Numbered from the stretch's first letter, positions 1-6,117 are shown. The stretch: DNA of 6,391 nucleotides from Candidatus Cloacimonadota bacterium (GCA_003647765.1 QMNM01000092.1:1-6391), one strand, 5' to 3'. A program made the numbers and translations. Notes: a model not told the origin generated them from the letters alone.

Positions 1-129
1 ATAAGCACTATTTTTATATTTTTCTATATTGCTGTGAGTTTATTAAATATGTGTCAAATATTTTAACAATATGTTTTTTAGGTTGCGACTGTGTAAACAC
101 CGAGGCTGAATCAAATAAATAACGCTAAA
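1..129. other. Non-coding left edge, no gene seen
   Basis: This is very AT-rich sequence with no reading frame that looks coding on either strand. Its only visible structure is a tiny palindrome that runs just past its right edge at 121-134 (AACGCT, two bases, AGCGTT), where the repeat region begins. Nothing suggests the end of a gene entering from the left, but a short 3' fragment cannot be excluded from so little sequence. Confidence 0.5.
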
Positions 130-256
130 GCGTTCTATTAGCCACAAAATTACACGAAAACACACAAAACCTTGTTAGCCACAAATAAATAGCGTTCTTT
201 AGTAAAAAATAAATATTTTAATTTGTGAATTTGTGGCTTTAATAATATTAGAACAC
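130..256. repeat. Imperfect inverted repeat of the AGCCACAAATTACACGAA family
   Basis: The left arm begins GCGTTCTATTAGCCACAAAA (130-149). The right arm, read on the opposite strand from 256, gives GTGTTCTAATATTATTAAAGC followed by CACAAATTCAC. Arms share the order GTTCTA, TTA, AGCCACAAAWT, with a few inserted bases. A second AGCCACAAAT (177-186) is a perfect inverted match to ATTTGTGGCT (229-238), and AGCGTTCT occurs twice in direct orientation (129 and 191). This resembles dispersed, probably non-autonomous, palindromic repeats seen between genes in many repeat-rich bacterial genomes. No reading frame lies inside it. Membership of a named family is not claimed. Confidence 0.6.
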
Positions 257-427
257 TTTTTTTGACTTAGCGTGTTGGTTCTCCCACTTGCTTTTATAAT
301 CTGGCAAAGTAAAAATAGGTCTAGCTTCATCTTATCTCTTATTATAAAATCTGTTTCATTATCATGTAAAATTGTTCAAGGAGCTTTTCTTGTAAAGCAA
401 AGCTTCCTGCAAATAGTTAGAAAATCA
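257..427. other. Spacer with no supported gene
   Basis: A reading frame is open on the plus strand from 272 through the adjacent heptamer array and into the antisense of the deacetylase gene. Most of its middle is repeat-encoded and its end is shadow sequence, so it is not called as a gene. The only other structure is the small hairpin at 379-408. Confidence 0.5.
379..408. other. Small imperfect hairpin downstream of the operon
   Basis: AGGAGCTTT (379-387) pairs with AAAGCTTCCT (399-408) with one bulged base, leaving a loop of about 11 bases. It lies about 170 bp past the deacetylase stop, beyond the heptamer array. No run of T follows on either strand, so it does not meet the usual criteria for an intrinsic terminator. 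It could be an mRNA 3' structure or part of another dispersed repeat. Confidence 0.3.
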
Positions 428-546
428 TTACGCATTACGCACTACGCATTACGCACTACGCATTACGCACTACGCATTACGCATTACGCATTACGCTTTA
501 CGCATTACGCACTACGCACTACGCTTTACGCATTACGCTTTACGCA
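428..546. repeat. Heptanucleotide tandem array 1, 17 units
   Basis: Seventeen uninterrupted 7-bp units fit the pattern YTACGCW with no indels. Twelve or so are TTACGCA-type with A last, and the rest vary only at the first base (T or C) or the last base (A or T). The core TACGC is invariant. The array begins after AAAATCA and ends 34 bp beyond the stop codon of the deacetylase gene. It is richer in G+C than its surroundings. Read on the plus strand it encodes an open seven-residue periodic peptide (THYALRI-like). Read on the minus strand it gives stops in every frame. It resembles in form the short heptanucleotide tandem repeats (STRR) known from filamentous cyanobacteria, though the sequence differs. 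Confidence 0.95.
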
Positions 547-580
547 TTTTTCCCTTTTTGAATTGGAATTGATAAGTGCG

Positions 581-2293
581 CTATTCTCCAAACCGAATTA
601 TTACATCACTATTGTTCTTGATATTACAAAGATAAAGTTTGTTCCCATTGACTTCAAAATCAGCACCTATAACCTCATCAATGTTAAGCATCTTCTTATG
701 AAAATTAATAACTATATTACCAGTAGAACCATCTATTTCTTCATTACTATGATAAACGATAAAATCAGAGCCAAAGTCCTTTAAGCTCAGTCCTGCCCTT
801 TTTAACCACCAATTAGCAATTTTATCAGCAGTATCTACAAATATATCAGCTCGTTCTTTATCAATTAAATCTAACAAATTGCGGAACAGATCTCTATCAT
901 AAGGCAATTCCTCGCTAAATTTTGATTGATGAAAAAGAACTGTTAATAATCCATTTACATTCTTTACATTATAAAATAAATTCGCTAACTTGTCCTGTGC
1001 TTCTTCAAAAGGGACATTTTCATAAATGGATTTTACAAGGCAGCTATCACTAAATGCTAAAGGCAGTTCCACTATATCTATCCTTTTGTCTATATGAGAA
1101 TTATATGGGAAAAATGGCAATGCAACTCCATTACGAAATCCCATCCTATCCTGTAAAGCATAAGAACTATCATAAGTAAAACCGATCTGAGAATGTATGA
1201 GTGGTGAACTATTTAGATGAAATCGGAAAAAATGATGTCGTAGTCCAGTAATATTACTTTTCGTAGCCAAGCCCAAAGTTGTCTTTTCTAATTGCAGTTC
1301 TCTCTTATTATTGAATGATTCATATAAAGCGTGCAATGCTATCTCATGACCAGCATTTTTCAGCCGAGTGATTATCTCCTGAATATACTCATCTTTAATA
1401 TGATAATCTGGATCTAATTTGTGTTTATGCTCTGTACCAAAATTATATGTGGCTTTAATGTCATAATCTGCTTCTATTGATAATAACTCATCAAAATTCC
1501 CAAACGGCTCTGTACCAGTAAAAATATATGAAAATAAACTAGCTAAATTATTGAAAATATATTTCCAATGCAGAGTAAAAAACGCACCAATACTAAACCA
1601 AATAAATTGTAGAAATCTATGAAAAGTCCACTTATGTGTTCTGTCAACATCGTGAGAAATCAATACAGCAAACTTCTTATCATCAGGCCATTTTTTTATC
1701 TGTGGAATACATAGCTCAATAGTATCTGATGATTCTAATAACAGCTGTTCAATAAGCCATACTAACCAATTTACTACTGGCACTTCATAAAAATCAGCAA
1801 GAATACTCTCATCTGGTAAAAACCGCTTATGCTCATCAAACTTGCGATTGATACTGTATGACTCTTCATTTTTGGAAACATGAAAAAATATATTACCTAT
1901 TATGTCAAAATTTAGCTTAGCATAATAGTTCTTTTGTAAAGCAATGATAGAAATAGGGTTTGAAAATTCCTGCTCCGAAAGAATGGGAATTTCCTGTTTG
2001 ATGTTAATCCTATGTAAATATTGTGTAATTTGTTTAGTTATTATTAAATCAGTTTTGTACAAAAACTCATCAAAAGGGACTGTTATGAAAACTCGTCCTT
2101 TTGAAAAGTATTCAATATCTTCTAATTCAAGTTTTTGATTAGTGTAGTAAATAATAATGGGAAAGTCATTATCTTTACTTAAACTATCTCCTATTTCATA
2201 GCTAAATCCAAGAGCATCAAATATAAATGACAGAGTATATTTAATTTGCTCGGAATATTTTTCCAAGTCCGGACTATACACAACACTAATCAT
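581..2293 (-). CDS. Polysaccharide deacetylase-like protein (NodB-related) with an N-terminal extension
   Basis: This 570-residue protein probably removes an acyl group from a surface-polysaccharide precursor or cleaves a related C-N bond; the substrate is unknown. Residues 1-190 form a mixed alpha/beta extension like that found on large deacetylase-family proteins of polysaccharide loci (DUF7033-like). The NodB-like core then follows. FAVLISHDVD (208-217) carries the paired aspartates D215 and D217. GHEIALH (315-321) holds the first metal-site histidine, H321. GLRHHFFRF (350-358) and a YDSSYALQDRMGFRNG block (374-389) are typical of this subfamily. LLTVLFHQSKF (449-459) matches the last NodB motif, with H455. 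The second histidine of the canonical H(S/T)xxH is absent (HALYE, 321-325). No signal peptide is seen. A hydrophobic stretch at 227-240 might touch the membrane. Its ATG overlaps the stop of the upstream gene as ATGA, with GGAG six bases before it, so translation is coupled. Stop is TAG. Family call is firm, activity is inferred. Confidence 0.9.
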   Translation of the reverse strand: MISVVYSPDLEKYSEQIKYTLSFIFDALGFSYEIGDSLSKDNDFPIIIYYTNQKLELEDIEYFSKGRVFITVPFDEFLYKTDLIITKQITQYLHRINIKQEIPILSEQEFSNPISIIALQKNYYAKLNFDIIGNIFFHVSKNEESYSINRKFDEHKRFLPDESILADFYEVPVVNWLVWLIEQLLLESSDTIELCIPQIKKWPDDKKFAVLISHDVDRTHKWTFHRFLQFIWFSIGAFFTLHWKYIFNNLASLFSYIFTGTEPFGNFDELLSIEADYDIKATYNFGTEHKHKLDPDYHIKDEYIQEIITRLKNAGHEIALHALYESFNNKRELQLEKTTLGLATKSNITGLRHHFFRFHLNSSPLIHSQIGFTYDSSYALQDRMGFRNGVALPFFPYNSHIDKRIDIVELPLAFSDSCLVKSIYENVPFEEAQDKLANLFYNVKNVNGLLTVLFHQSKFSEELPYDRDLFRNLLDLIDKERADIFVDTADKIANWWLKRAGLSLKDFGSDFIVYHSNEEIDGSTGNIVINFHKKMLNIDEVIGADFEVNGNKLYLCNIKNNSDVIIRFGE

Positions 2294-3309
2294 CTATTTC
2301 TCCATTTTCTGTAAAGATTAAATGCTAATTTAATACTTTGAGAAGCATAAAACTCTGTCAAATAATAGCAGGTAAGTTCACCACCAAATCCTTGTTTGAA
2401 CTTAGCAATAGAAGGAATATTTGCACCGCAAAAATCTAAATATTGAAAGTCCTTACTATACTTCTCAATCAATTTCCAGTATAGAAAAGAGGAACTTCCC
2501 AAAGAAAAATATTTTGGATTTGATACCTGAAATAGAACATAAACAATGCGTGCTTTCTTATCTAAAATATCCAGTTGCCCTGAAATCACCTCATTATCAT
2601 TGCAAACAAAATGCATTTTGCCTAAACCTTTTGCAATCACTAAATCTAAAAATTTCGCCAAAATCCTATCATCAGCAATGCTTTTACAATTTTGTTTGTT
2701 ATATGTCATCTTATTGAGCTTGATAAATTGCGAATTATCGTACAGTTCTATAATATTTAATCCTGCTTTTTCTGCTTTTTCTATCCTCTTTTTCAAATCA
2801 TAATAAAAATTTTGAAACATTGCAGGTTTATCTGTGAATTTAAGAAGATAAGTATATAATGGTTTTATGTGCCAGTCGTTCCAGACAAAAGTGCGAATAT
2901 CTTTTATAGTATAGAGATTAGCAAAAGTAATGTATTGAAACTTATCTGATAAAAATTTTATCAATTCCTGTGTTATGGCTAATTTTTCTGCAAGTATTTT
3001 ATTTTTCCTTTTTTTTTTAAGTATACGAAAATGTAATCCAGAATATGGTGTAAATAAAGGATGTGTAAAATAATTTATCCAGAGTTTTTTACATTTTTGG
3101 CAGCTCAATCCAGCCATCATTCCGTTGATTGATAAATCCTCTTTTTTGAAACAGCCATAAATAGTGATTTTCTTTTCAAATACTTGTTCCAAAATCTCCT
3201 GCCATTGATTAGTAGAGAATACAGTTGTTTCCTCGGAATAAGGCAGAAAATTTTCCCATTCTGTCCGAGAAATCTCTCTTATCTTATATTTTCCATATTG
3301 TTGTGGCAT
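2290..3309 (-). CDS. FemAB/GNAT-like acyltransferase
   Basis: This 339-residue cytosolic protein matches the fold family that includes FemAB peptidoglycan aminoacyltransferases and the GNAT enzymes found in polysaccharide loci. It probably transfers an acyl or aminoacyl group to a sugar or lipid-linked precursor. The N-terminal GNAT-like half (about 8-150) includes FSTNQWQEILEQVF (31-44), a region typical of FemAB-like proteins. The second half runs from about 165 with a basic helix DLKKRIEKAEKAGLNI (171-186), then EVISGQLDI and ARIVYVLFQVSNP (240-265). It ends with the diagnostic LDFCGANIPSIAKFKQGFGG (291-310). The ATG at 3309 lies 31 bp inside the upstream acyltransferase gene and has only a weak purine stretch (AAGAGAG) before it, so it is probably translated by coupling. 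The stop TGA overlaps the next ATG. No signal peptide or membrane helix is evident. Substrate and donor (acyl-CoA or aminoacyl-tRNA) cannot be told from sequence. Confidence 0.85.
   Translation of the reverse strand: MPQQYGKYKIREISRTEWENFLPYSEETTVFSTNQWQEILEQVFEKKITIYGCFKKEDLSINGMMAGLSCQKCKKLWINYFTHPLFTPYSGLHFRILKKKRKNKILAEKLAITQELIKFLSDKFQYITFANLYTIKDIRTFVWNDWHIKPLYTYLLKFTDKPAMFQNFYYDLKKRIEKAEKAGLNIIELYDNSQFIKLNKMTYNKQNCKSIADDRILAKFLDLVIAKGLGKMHFVCNDNEVISGQLDILDKKARIVYVLFQVSNPKYFSLGSSSFLYWKLIEKYSKDFQYLDFCGANIPSIAKFKQGFGGELTCYYLTEFYASQSIKLAFNLYRKWRNR
2294..2304 (-). promoter_or_regulatory. Shine-Dalgarno site of the deacetylase gene
   Basis: On the minus strand TGGAGAAATAG directly precedes the ATG, with GGAG six bases away. 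It lies wholly inside the last codons of the upstream FemAB-like gene (residues W-R-N-R), followed by the ATGA stop/start overlap. This fixes the deacetylase start. The same 18 bases, TGGAGAAATAGATGATTA, recur at the transketolase start. Confidence 0.85.
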
Positions 3310-3821
3310 TTTTTTATATCAAGCTCTCTTATCTTCTTTGCAGGATTTCCAGCAATTACACAATATCCTTCTGGAAAACTTTTTGTTACAACAGACCCAG
3401 CTCCAACTATGACAAAATCACCAAGTTCTACTTCTGGCAAAATAATAGCGTTCATTCCAATCCAACACTTTTTACCAATCTTTATTGGTTTGCCTTGAAT
3501 ATGTTTTGTATTATCATAAAAATCGTGATTAGAAGAAATCAAGCCGACTCCAGGGCCAATATTCGTATAATCACCAATTTCTATACCATTTACTGATTGA
3601 ATATAACATCCAATTGAATCCCCAGGATATACGGCTTTTCCTAACTTAATCTTGCTTACATCTCCTACAATTGATGTGAAATGAACCATCCATGGCACAT
3701 GCCTATTATATCCAAATACTCTTTGAAAAACCCAGTTAATAATACCTGTACGGATTGGTGTATCTGGATTCATACGAAATATCTTTCTAATAATTTTTAT
3801 GACTAAGGAATTTTGCTTCAT
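3279..3821 (-). CDS. Hexapeptide-repeat (left-handed beta-helix) O/N-acyltransferase
   Basis: This 180-residue protein is an acetyltransferase of the Maa/WcaF/galactoside-acetyltransferase type, which move an acyl group from acyl-CoA to a sugar hydroxyl or amine. Residues 1-45 are a basic, helical N-terminus. Hexapeptide turns begin near 50 and are clearest at 79-93 (GIEIGDYTNIGPGVG) and 113-145 (IKIGKKCWIGMNAIILPEVE and onward to GAGSVV). The loop SSNHDFYD (96-103) carries H99, the expected catalytic histidine. GNPAK (158-162) is the usual closing motif. Length is normal for the family. The ATG at 3821 is the first in frame: an in-frame TAA contributed by the heptamer array lies three codons upstream. 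No good Shine-Dalgarno is present, because the array occupies that space. M17, with AGAAAG upstream, is an alternative start. The 3' end overlaps the FemAB-like gene by 31 bp. The sugar acceptor is unknown. Confidence 0.9.
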   Translation of the reverse strand: MKQNSLVIKIIRKIFRMNPDTPIRTGIINWVFQRVFGYNRHVPWMVHFTSIVGDVSKIKLGKAVYPGDSIGCYIQSVNGIEIGDYTNIGPGVGLISSNHDFYDNTKHIQGKPIKIGKKCWIGMNAIILPEVELGDFVIVGAGSVVTKSFPEGYCVIAGNPAKKIRELDIKKCHNNMENIR

Positions 3822-3830
3822 AGAATTACA

Positions 3831-3914
3831 TTACGCCCTACGCATTACGCTCTACGCCTTACGCCCTACGCATTACGCTCTACGCCTTACGCCCTACGCA
3901 TTACGCTCTACGCC
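3831..3914. repeat. Heptanucleotide tandem array 2, three perfect 28-bp copies
   Basis: Twelve 7-bp units share the invariant core TACGC. The flanking first/last bases follow a strict four-unit cycle (T/C, C/A, T/T, C/C), giving three identical 28-bp copies at 3831-3858, 3859-3886 and 3887-3914. The array fills the spacer between the transketolase and acyltransferase genes and continues into the transketolase gene. There its minus strand encodes the last residues GVERNA and the TAG stop (3894-3896). It also supplies the in-frame TAA upstream of the acyltransferase start. Perfect identity of the copies suggests recent expansion of the 28-bp unit. Confidence 0.97.
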
Positions 3915-5840
3915 TTTTATATGGTTCACTATAAATTCACTATCCAAATGCTGAATTTTATATAACTCATCTTGTGTGCCAGAATCACCGTACTTTGTTA
4001 CTCCAAATTTCATAAGTGGGACAAATATATTATTAGAAAGTAAAGTATTTGCTAAAATAGAACCAAGTCCTGTATTGATATGATGGTCTTCATAAGTGAA
4101 GATACATTTAGTTTTAGCCATTTCTTTGAGTGCTGATATATCAATATCTGACAAACAGGAGAAATTCCATACTTGTAGACCAATGCCTTGTTTTTTTAAC
4201 TCATCTGCGATATCTAATGCTTTATGTACCATTGTCCCATAAGTTGCCAATGCAAAATCATTGCCATCTCTTAATTTATCAGCTTTGCCATAGACAAACT
4301 TATAATTTCCATTATAAAATATTTCATCATTTATGGTGCGAATAATTGGCAATTTTGACCGTCCCATTGGCACAAAATAATTACCTTCCTGTTCTGCAAT
4401 ATATCGTATAATAATATCTGTCTGGTTGCCATCTCCTGGAACGATAATTTTATAGCCAAATAAATTATTCATCAAACCAATATAATCAATACATTGATGC
4501 GTCTTTCCGTCTTCGCCTACATCTAAGCCATTATGAGTAGTTATCAATTTCAAATTTGTATTATTTATATCATTCAATCGCTGTTGGTTATAAGTTTCGT
4601 CAACACCAAATACCCCGAAGTCAGCAAAAAATGTCAAAATGCCCTCTTTGGACATTACACCTGCTATGGTTGCGGCATTGTGCTCTTGTATGCCTACTTC
4701 ATAGAACTCATTTTTATTATCCTTGATAAAATTGTTAAGTTTTACAGAACCTGCTAAATCACAATCAAAAACAGCAATTCTATTTTGAAATTTTCTCATT
4801 TTAGAAATATCTGCAAGAGCATTGCCCCAAGCAGACCTGTTATCTATTTTGTCCTGATAAGTTATTCTATTTATTATATTAACTTGCCGAGGCGAATGAT
4901 ACTTAATTTCTTCTGTTGGAATAATGGGTAATGCGTCATTGGTAATCCGTAATGCATATTGTCTTCTCATCTTTTTATATTTATCAATATCATATCTCAA
5001 ATTTAATTCTGCTAATGCATTTTCACATTGTTCTTCTGTTAGTGCTTTCCCATGATATTCAGCATTATTTTCCATAAAAGATACACCCTTGCCCATAATT
5101 GTATTAGCTAGAATAGCAACAGGTGCATTTTTTATATGCATTGCTTGTTTTAGTGCTTGATAAATTTCCTGAAAATTATGCCCATCAATTTCAATCACTT
5201 TCCAGCCATCAGAAATGTAGTTCTCTTTAATATTTTGTGGCATCACATTGTTAATATCACCGCTAATCTGCAATTTATTGTAGTCAATTATGACAGTAAT
5301 ATTGTGTAATTTATATTTTATAGCGAATCTGCGCGCTTCTGATATTTGTCCTTTTTGTTGTTCACCATCACCCATTACAACATATATGTGATTTTGGATC
5401 CCTTTTTGTTTGCAAGCAAGTGCAAAACCACACCCAGCAGAAAGTCCTTGTCCCAAATTTCCAGTAGCCCACTCAACTCCTGGAACTTTTGGTTCTATAT
5501 GACCTTCAAAAATACTGCCAGCTAAACGAAAATACGCAATTGCAGAATCAATATTGAAGAATTGCATTCTTCCAAGTGCTGAGTATACTCCCGGGGAAGT
5601 ATGTCCATTACTGATTATTATTCTATCTCTTTCAGGATGTTTAGGATTGTCAATGTACACCTTTGCACAACTGTATAAAGTCAAGTAAATATCAATAGAT
5701 GACATTGACCCACCAGGATGACCAGATTTTGCTAATGTTGTCATTTTCAAAATATCTCCCCTTGCAAAACGGGCTAACTCTGATAATCTATTGATTTGCT
5801 CTTTTGTTAATTTTGAATATATAAATCCATTATTAATCAT
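3894..5840 (-). CDS. tkt: Transketolase, full-length fused form
   Basis: This 648-residue cytosolic enzyme moves a two-carbon ketol group between ketose and aldose phosphates using thiamine diphosphate and Mg2+. The pyrophosphate-binding domain (about 10-290) has SGHPGGS (39-45), SNGHTSPG (77-84), GNLGQGLS (127-134), the cofactor motif GDGEQQKG with DYN (157-164, 186-188), and EYHGKAL (261-267). The pyrimidine domain (about 330-500) has EVGIQEHNA (381-389) with catalytic E386, VGEDGKTHQ (441-449), and MGRSKLPII (492-500). The C-terminal domain follows (510-640). Archaea and many bacteria carry these as two split genes; here they are fused. Linker residues 295-307 (YALRITNDALPII) look repeat-derived, and the last six residues (GVERNA) plus stop come from heptamer array 2. 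The start is supported by GGAG six bases before the ATG. It could serve the general pentose phosphate pathway or supply a sugar for the downstream polysaccharide genes; sequence does not decide between these. Confidence 0.95.
   Translation of the reverse strand: MINNGFIYSKLTKEQINRLSELARFARGDILKMTTLAKSGHPGGSMSSIDIYLTLYSCAKVYIDNPKHPERDRIIISNGHTSPGVYSALGRMQFFNIDSAIAYFRLAGSIFEGHIEPKVPGVEWATGNLGQGLSAGCGFALACKQKGIQNHIYVVMGDGEQQKGQISEARRFAIKYKLHNITVIIDYNKLQISGDINNVMPQNIKENYISDGWKVIEIDGHNFQEIYQALKQAMHIKNAPVAILANTIMGKGVSFMENNAEYHGKALTEEQCENALAELNLRYDIDKYKKMRRQYALRITNDALPIIPTEEIKYHSPRQVNIINRITYQDKIDNRSAWGNALADISKMRKFQNRIAVFDCDLAGSVKLNNFIKDNKNEFYEVGIQEHNAATIAGVMSKEGILTFFADFGVFGVDETYNQQRLNDINNTNLKLITTHNGLDVGEDGKTHQCIDYIGLMNNLFGYKIIVPGDGNQTDIIIRYIAEQEGNYFVPMGRSKLPIIRTINDEIFYNGNYKFVYGKADKLRDGNDFALATYGTMVHKALDIADELKKQGIGLQVWNFSCLSDIDISALKEMAKTKCIFTYEDHHINTGLGSILANTLLSNNIFVPLMKFGVTKYGDSGTQDELYKIQHLDSEFIVNHIKGVERNA
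4922..4958 (-). repeat. Diverged heptamer patch inside the transketolase linker
   Basis: On the minus strand five consecutive heptads (TATGCAT, TACGGAT, TACCAAT, GACGCAT, TACCCAT) plus TA match a perfect TACGCAT tract at 31 of 37 positions without gaps. It is translated in frame as YALRITNDALPI, close to the peptide (HYALRITHYALR) that array 1 would encode on the plus strand. It lies between the two catalytic domains of transketolase, where insertions are tolerable. The orientation is opposite to arrays 1 and 2. Chance similarity in a low-complexity linker is the alternative. Confidence 0.6.
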
Positions 5841-5851
5841 CTATTTCTCCA
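5841..5851 (-). promoter_or_regulatory. Shine-Dalgarno site of the transketolase gene
   Basis: TGGAGAAATAG directly precedes the ATG on the minus strand, with GGAG six bases from it. This supports the chosen start and is identical, together with the first seven coding bases, to the initiation region of the deacetylase gene. Confidence 0.85.
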
Positions 5852-5869
5852 AAAATTATTTTTAGCCAT

Positions 5870-5898
5870 AAAAACAAGAATGTAAAATATTTTGTCAA
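5870..5898 (-). promoter_or_regulatory. Possible promoter of the operon
   Basis: A perfect TTGACA lies on the minus strand at 5898-5893, about 53 bp before the transketolase ATG and just outside the flanking inverted repeat. A spacing of 17 places GTTTTT at 5875-5870, a poor -10 box; other spacings give AT-rich but equally weak matches. The position is right for the operon promoter and no rival is seen, but the -10 evidence is weak. Confidence 0.3.
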
Positions 5899-5909
5899 AA
5901 CAAAAAAGG

Positions 5910-6068
5910 ATAGAACACAGATTTCACAGATGACATAGATATACACGGATAAAAACTAAATTACTTCGCCACAAAGGCACAGAGACACAGAGAATTATTC
6001 ATCTTAATGTTATTTTTTAAAATCAATCAGTGAAAATCAGTATAATCAGTGTTATCCGTGTTCTATTA
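5910..6068. repeat. Imperfect inverted repeat of the ACACGGAT/CACTGATT family
   Basis: The left arm (5910-5950) reads ATAGAACACAGATTTCAC, then AGATGACATAGATATACACGG. The right arm (6025-6068), read on the opposite strand, gives ATAGAACACGGATAACAC, then TGATTATACTGATTTTCAC. Both follow the order ATAGAACACRGATNNCACWGAT, so the transcript of either strand could fold into a long imperfect hairpin. The enclosed loop carries a CACAGAGACACAGAG copy. This is a dispersed intergenic repeat type seen in several repeat-rich bacterial genomes. There is no open frame inside and no terminal transposase signature. Confidence 0.65.
5968..5994 (+). repeat. Dispersed repeat, CCACAAAGGCACAGAGACACAG type, copy 1
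   Basis: GCCACAAAGGCACAGAGAC continuing ACAGAGAA is a purine-biased imperfect repeat of (C)ACAGAG. A direct second copy starts at 6085. It lies in the loop of the larger inverted repeat. Confidence 0.7.
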
Positions 6069-6084
6069 TAAGTTAATTAGATCT

Positions 6085-6117
6085 TACCACAGAGACACAA
6101 AAACACAGAGAAAAAAA
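6085..6117 (+). repeat. Dispersed repeat, CCACAGAGACACAAAAACAC type, copy 2
   Basis: TACCACAGAGACACAAAAAC continuing ACAGAGAAAAAAA is in the same orientation as the copy at 5968-5994 and follows the right arm of the inverted repeat. The two copies share CCACARAG and ACACAGAGAA blocks with small differences. Confidence 0.7.

Noticed and set aside
379-408. Intrinsic terminator for the operon
   Set aside because: The stem is bulged and no T-run follows on the minus strand, so it is listed only as a hairpin.
428-546. CRISPR array
   Set aside because: Units are 7 bp and contiguous, with no unique spacers and no cas gene nearby. The same applies to 3831-3914.
272-784. Plus-strand 170-residue reading frame with THYALRI heptads
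   Set aside because: Its middle is the heptamer array, which is open in every frame on this strand, and its end is antisense to the deacetylase gene. Such proteins are repeat artefacts.
1944-2803. Plus-strand short frames opposite the deacetylase and FemAB-like genes
   Set aside because: They are shadows of well-supported minus-strand genes with no recognisable motif.
3184-3596. Two plus-strand frames across the acyltransferase overlap
   Set aside because: They are antisense to conserved hexapeptide and FemAB-like coding sequence and lack family features.
4130-4757. Plus-strand frames inside transketolase
   Set aside because: They are antisense to conserved catalytic motifs of transketolase.
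5910-6068. Insertion sequence or MITE with terminal inverted repeats
   Set aside because: The arms are internally repetitive and imperfect, no target-site duplication is evident and no transposase is present; dispersed palindromic repeat is the safer call.
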